From an uncultured Propionibacteriaceae bacterium (lineage in GTDB: Bacteria; Actinomycetota; Actinomycetes; Propionibacteriales; Propionibacteriaceae), in NCBI GenBank assembly GCA_937859105.1, contig CALMAD010000185.1, forward strand, positions 1 through 7,478: a DNA stretch of 7,478 nucleotides, in the 5' to 3' direction. Positions 5,456 to 7,478 of this stretch are shown piece after piece. Position numbers and translations under genes: made by a program. Within the stretch, counting starts at the first letter, position 1. Every line of letters starts with the position of its first letter. The notes below the pieces were generated by a model. The model did not search any database, had not been told where the DNA came from, and saw nothing but the letters and a program-made list of their open reading frames with translations.

Positions 5456-6568
5456 ATGGCCGACCTCATCGCACGCACCAGGCCCACCGACGAGGGCCTC
5501 GCCCGCACCTGGACGCCCGAGGTGCGCCGGCGCATCCTCCGCGACGTGCTCGCGGACACTCCGTCCGGCGCACCTCGCTGGCCCCACCGGCCGGACCGAC
5601 CGGGCCGACCACGCCGCTCCCGGCGCGCCCGGCGCGCCTGGCCCCTGGCTGCCGCCGCTGCGGTCGTCGCGGCGTTGCTGCTGGCGATCCCGGTCGCGTT
5701 CCCGGGCTGGCTCGGGGGGGCGCCGGCGGCGTCCGCCCTCGACAACGCGGCCCGCGGCGCGGGCGCGCAGCCGCGGCTGGAATGGTCGCCGGGGCAGTTC
5801 TTGCGCGTGCGGTCCGTGGCGACGCAGAACGGCATGATGGGCCTCGACGAGCGGGGCCGCGCGCAGAACGGCTCCCTGCGGACGACCTACGACGACTTCT
5901 ACGACCCCGACGGCTGGGTGTGGTCGGACCGGGTCGTCGATGGCCAGGTGCAGCGCTACATCTTCCCGCCGTCGTGGGGCTGGGCGCGTCCGGGGTACGC
6001 GGCGACGATGCCCACCGAGAAGCACGCCCTGGACGCCTTCCTGCGCGCCCGCGCCCTCGGCTCGACATCGCAGGACGAGGCGGTCTTCGTGGCCATCGGC
6101 GACATGCTCCGGCAGGAGGCGGCGCCGCCGCAGGTGCGCGCGGCGGCCATCGGCGTCCTCGGGCTGAACCCGAAGGTCACCGTGACGCAGACCGACGACC
6201 CGCGGGGGCGTCCGGCGCTGAAGGTCACGTTCGTCGACGAGGCCACGCGCCCCGGCATGCAGCAGTTCCTGTACCTGGCACCCGACACGGGCGTGCTGCT
6301 GGCGAGCGGCTCGGACGCGCCGGAGATGCGGTACCTGTCGGTCATCAGCGATCGGCAGGTCGTGAACGCCCTGCCCGCCGAGCTGGTGAAGGTGCTCGGC
6401 ACCGAGCGCGTCGGCAAGGAGGTCACCGACGGCAAGACCACCCCGATCGACAGCGCGCGGGGGGCCGACCCGGTGCCGGTGCCCGAGCAGTCGTACACGA
6501 CGCCGCCGCAGGCGTCCGGGGCGCCGGCCGTGCCGAGGCCCGGCACGACGGCCACGGCGTCCCGCTGA
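5456..6568 (+). CDS. CU044_5270-like single-pass membrane protein, probable sigma factor partner
   Basis: A 370-residue protein with the layout of the actinobacterial CU044_5270 family, which commonly follows ECF sigma genes and is presumed to regulate them. Residues 1-35 form a short cytoplasmic segment (TWTPEVRRRILRDVLAD at 19-33). Residues 36-61 are Pro/Arg-rich and strongly basic. One membrane helix lies at about 62-84. The rest is outside the membrane: the family-typical start of the external domain (ALDNAARGAGAQPRLEWSPGQFLRVRS, about 94-120, shown as its two parts ALDNAARGAGAQ and SPGQFLRVRS), a Trp/Tyr-rich stretch (150-182), a beta-rich region (240-300) and a Pro/Thr/Ser tail from about 338. 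There are no cysteines, so it is not a zinc (HxxxCxxC) anti-sigma factor. The basic stop-transfer side and N-terminal position of the helix predict an N-in, C-out topology. An anti-sigma or signal-sensing role is inferred from position alone. Confidence 0.82.
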   Translation: MADLIARTRPTDEGLARTWTPEVRRRILRDVLADTPSGAPRWPHRPDRPGRPRRSRRARRAWPLAAAAAVVAALLLAIPVAFPGWLGGAPAASALDNAARGAGAQPRLEWSPGQFLRVRSVATQNGMMGLDERGRAQNGSLRTTYDDFYDPDGWVWSDRVVDGQVQRYIFPPSWGWARPGYAATMPTEKHALDAFLRARALGSTSQDEAVFVAIGDMLRQEAAPPQVRAAAIGVLGLNPKVTVTQTDDPRGRPALKVTFVDEATRPGMQQFLYLAPDTGVLLASGSDAPEMRYLSVISDRQVVNALPAELVKVLGTERVGKEVTDGKTTPIDSARGADPVPVPEQSYTTPPQASGAPAVPRPGTTATASR

Positions 6569-6584
6569 GGACGCGCCCCGGCGG

Positions 6585-7367
6585 CTACCGGACGAACCCG
6601 CCCTCCGTGTTCAGCACCTGCCCCGTGACCCAGCGGCCGTCGTCGCTGACAAGCCAGGCGATGAGCCGGGCGGGATCGTCCGGCTCGCCCCAGCGTCCGA
6701 ACGGAAATCGGTCGGCGAGGGCGTGGCGCAGGTCGTCGGTGACGTACGACTCCGAGTCCACCGGGCCGGGGTTCACGCAGTTCACCGTGATGCCCCGGGG
6801 CGCGAGCTCGTGGGCGAGCGTGGCCGTCACGCCCGCCAGCGCCGCCTTGGACGCCGCGTAGCAGACCTCGCCCGGCATCGGCCCGAGTTGCTGCCCGGAG
6901 GTGAGGAAGACGATCCGGCCGCCGGGGCGTCCGTCGTGCTGGGACGCCAACGCGCGCGCCAGCAGCAGCGACGCCCGCGCGTTGACCGCCCAGTGGGCAT
7001 CGAGCATGGCGGCCGTCGCCTCCAGCAGCGTGCCGTCGCCGCCCGAGCGGGCGTGGTTGCAGATGAGGGCGTCCACGTGGCCGAACTGCTCGTTGGCCAG
7101 GTCGAACACGGACGCCGGGGCGTCGGCGTCCGCAAGGTCGGCCCCGAGGTGGGCGAGCCGGCGTCCGGGGAGGAGCTGCGCCCGGACGCCGTCCAGCACG
7201 GCGTCCACGTCGTCGGCGCCCCAGGGCTGCTCGGCGTCGTGGGCCGCGAAGTGCGTGAGGAGGAGGTCGAACCCCAAGCCGGCGAGCCGCGACGCGATCG
7301 CGTACCCGATCCCGCCGCGCCGCGAGACGCCCGTCACCACCGCCACCCGTCGCTCCATGCGGGGCAT
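6585..7367 (-). CDS. Short-chain dehydrogenase/reductase (SDR), FabG-like
   Basis: A 260-residue classical SDR oxidoreductase using NAD(P)H on a keto or hydroxyl substrate that cannot be told. The nucleotide-binding loop is TGVSRRGGIG at 12-21, two residues longer than the common TGxxxGIG; the two arginines hint at NADPH. The NNAG motif is changed to NHAR (104-107). The catalytic set is complete: Asn129 (AVNA), Ser157 (FLTSG), Tyr170 and Lys174 (YAASK). The PG turn follows at 200-201 and the C-terminal VTGQVLNTEGGF at 247-258 is typical. The length is normal. The ATG at 7367 has no clear ribosome site and neither does the alternative ATG at 7358; the longer form is kept. It follows a same-strand gene after 45 bases and converges on the sigma-associated gene with 16 bases between the stops and no visible terminator. 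Confidence 0.9.
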   Translation of the reverse strand: MPRMERRVAVVTGVSRRGGIGYAIASRLAGLGFDLLLTHFAAHDAEQPWGADDVDAVLDGVRAQLLPGRRLAHLGADLADADAPASVFDLANEQFGHVDALICNHARSGGDGTLLEATAAMLDAHWAVNARASLLLARALASQHDGRPGGRIVFLTSGQQLGPMPGEVCYAASKAALAGVTATLAHELAPRGITVNCVNPGPVDSESYVTDDLRHALADRFPFGRWGEPDDPARLIAWLVSDDGRWVTGQVLNTEGGFVR

Positions 7368-7412
7368 TCTGCCGGACGTCGCCGCCCGCGCGGGGCGACG
7401 GACGCGCCGGAT

Positions 7413-7478
7413 TCAGTCGGTGGTCTCCTGGACGATCCGGATGGCCTTCCACTGCCCGAAGCCCGTTTCTACCTGACG
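7413..7478 (-). CDS. C-terminal end of a hypothetical gene cut by the window edge
   Basis: The minus strand from the right edge gives 21 codons ending GFGQWKAIRIVQETTD followed by TGA (forward TCA at 7413-7415). The stretch has mixed, protein-like composition, and its stop sits 45 bases before the SDR start on the same strand, as expected for an upstream neighbour. The piece is too short to assign a family. Confidence 0.5.
   Translation of the reverse strand, partial: RQVETGFGQWKAIRIVQETTD

Noticed and set aside
5956..7452. A 498-codon minus-strand frame covering the SDR region and the sigma partner
   Set aside because: It is Arg/Pro/Ala-rich and without motifs. The SDR in a different frame of the same strand has a complete catalytic set.

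Overview
This is a very GC-rich window. Its codons end almost always in G or C, genes often lack Shine-Dalgarno sites, and there is an ECF sigma factor followed by a CU044_5270-type membrane protein. Together these point to a high-GC actinomycete, most likely of the Streptosporangiales/Actinomadura kind; the placement is inferred from style and gene families only. No rRNA, tRNA, CRISPR array, insertion sequence or transposase was found.

Layout from left to right. (1) Bases 1 to about 150 look out of place: the minus strand reads as an Ala/Glu/Arg/Gln-rich coiled coil of the sort found in proteobacterial prophages, with a codon choice unlike the rest of the window. The plus strand stays open here and runs into (2), a large DHA2-type MFS exporter gene ending at 2619. 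Its last extracellular loop is expanded to about 390 residues and looks like a jointed coiled-coil hairpin. (3) A 59-base gap with a 17-base tandem repeat and a well-placed -10 box leads into an AbrB-family (PF05145-type) integral membrane protein, 2679-3758. (4) A 151-base convergent gap carries a perfect DnaA box (TTATCCACA) in a locally AT-richer patch. (5) An alpha/beta hydrolase lies on the minus strand, 3910-4806. (6) A short divergent promoter region separates it from an ECF sigma factor (4899-5453), whose start region is covered by a 22-base dyad. The sigma gene is followed after 2 bases by its probable partner, a single-pass CU044_5270-like protein (5456-6568). (7) A short-chain dehydrogenase on the minus strand (6585-7367) converges on this pair. 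(8) The last 21 codons of another minus-strand gene run off the right edge.

The genes do not form one pathway. The only clear functional unit is the sigma factor with its membrane partner, which by arrangement is a sigma/regulator pair. The exporter and the AbrB-family protein are both envelope proteins on the same strand but probably have separate promoters. The features most worth attention are the exporter's giant periplasm-side or surface loop, the foreign-looking left edge, the dyad over the sigma factor start, and the DnaA-box patch.
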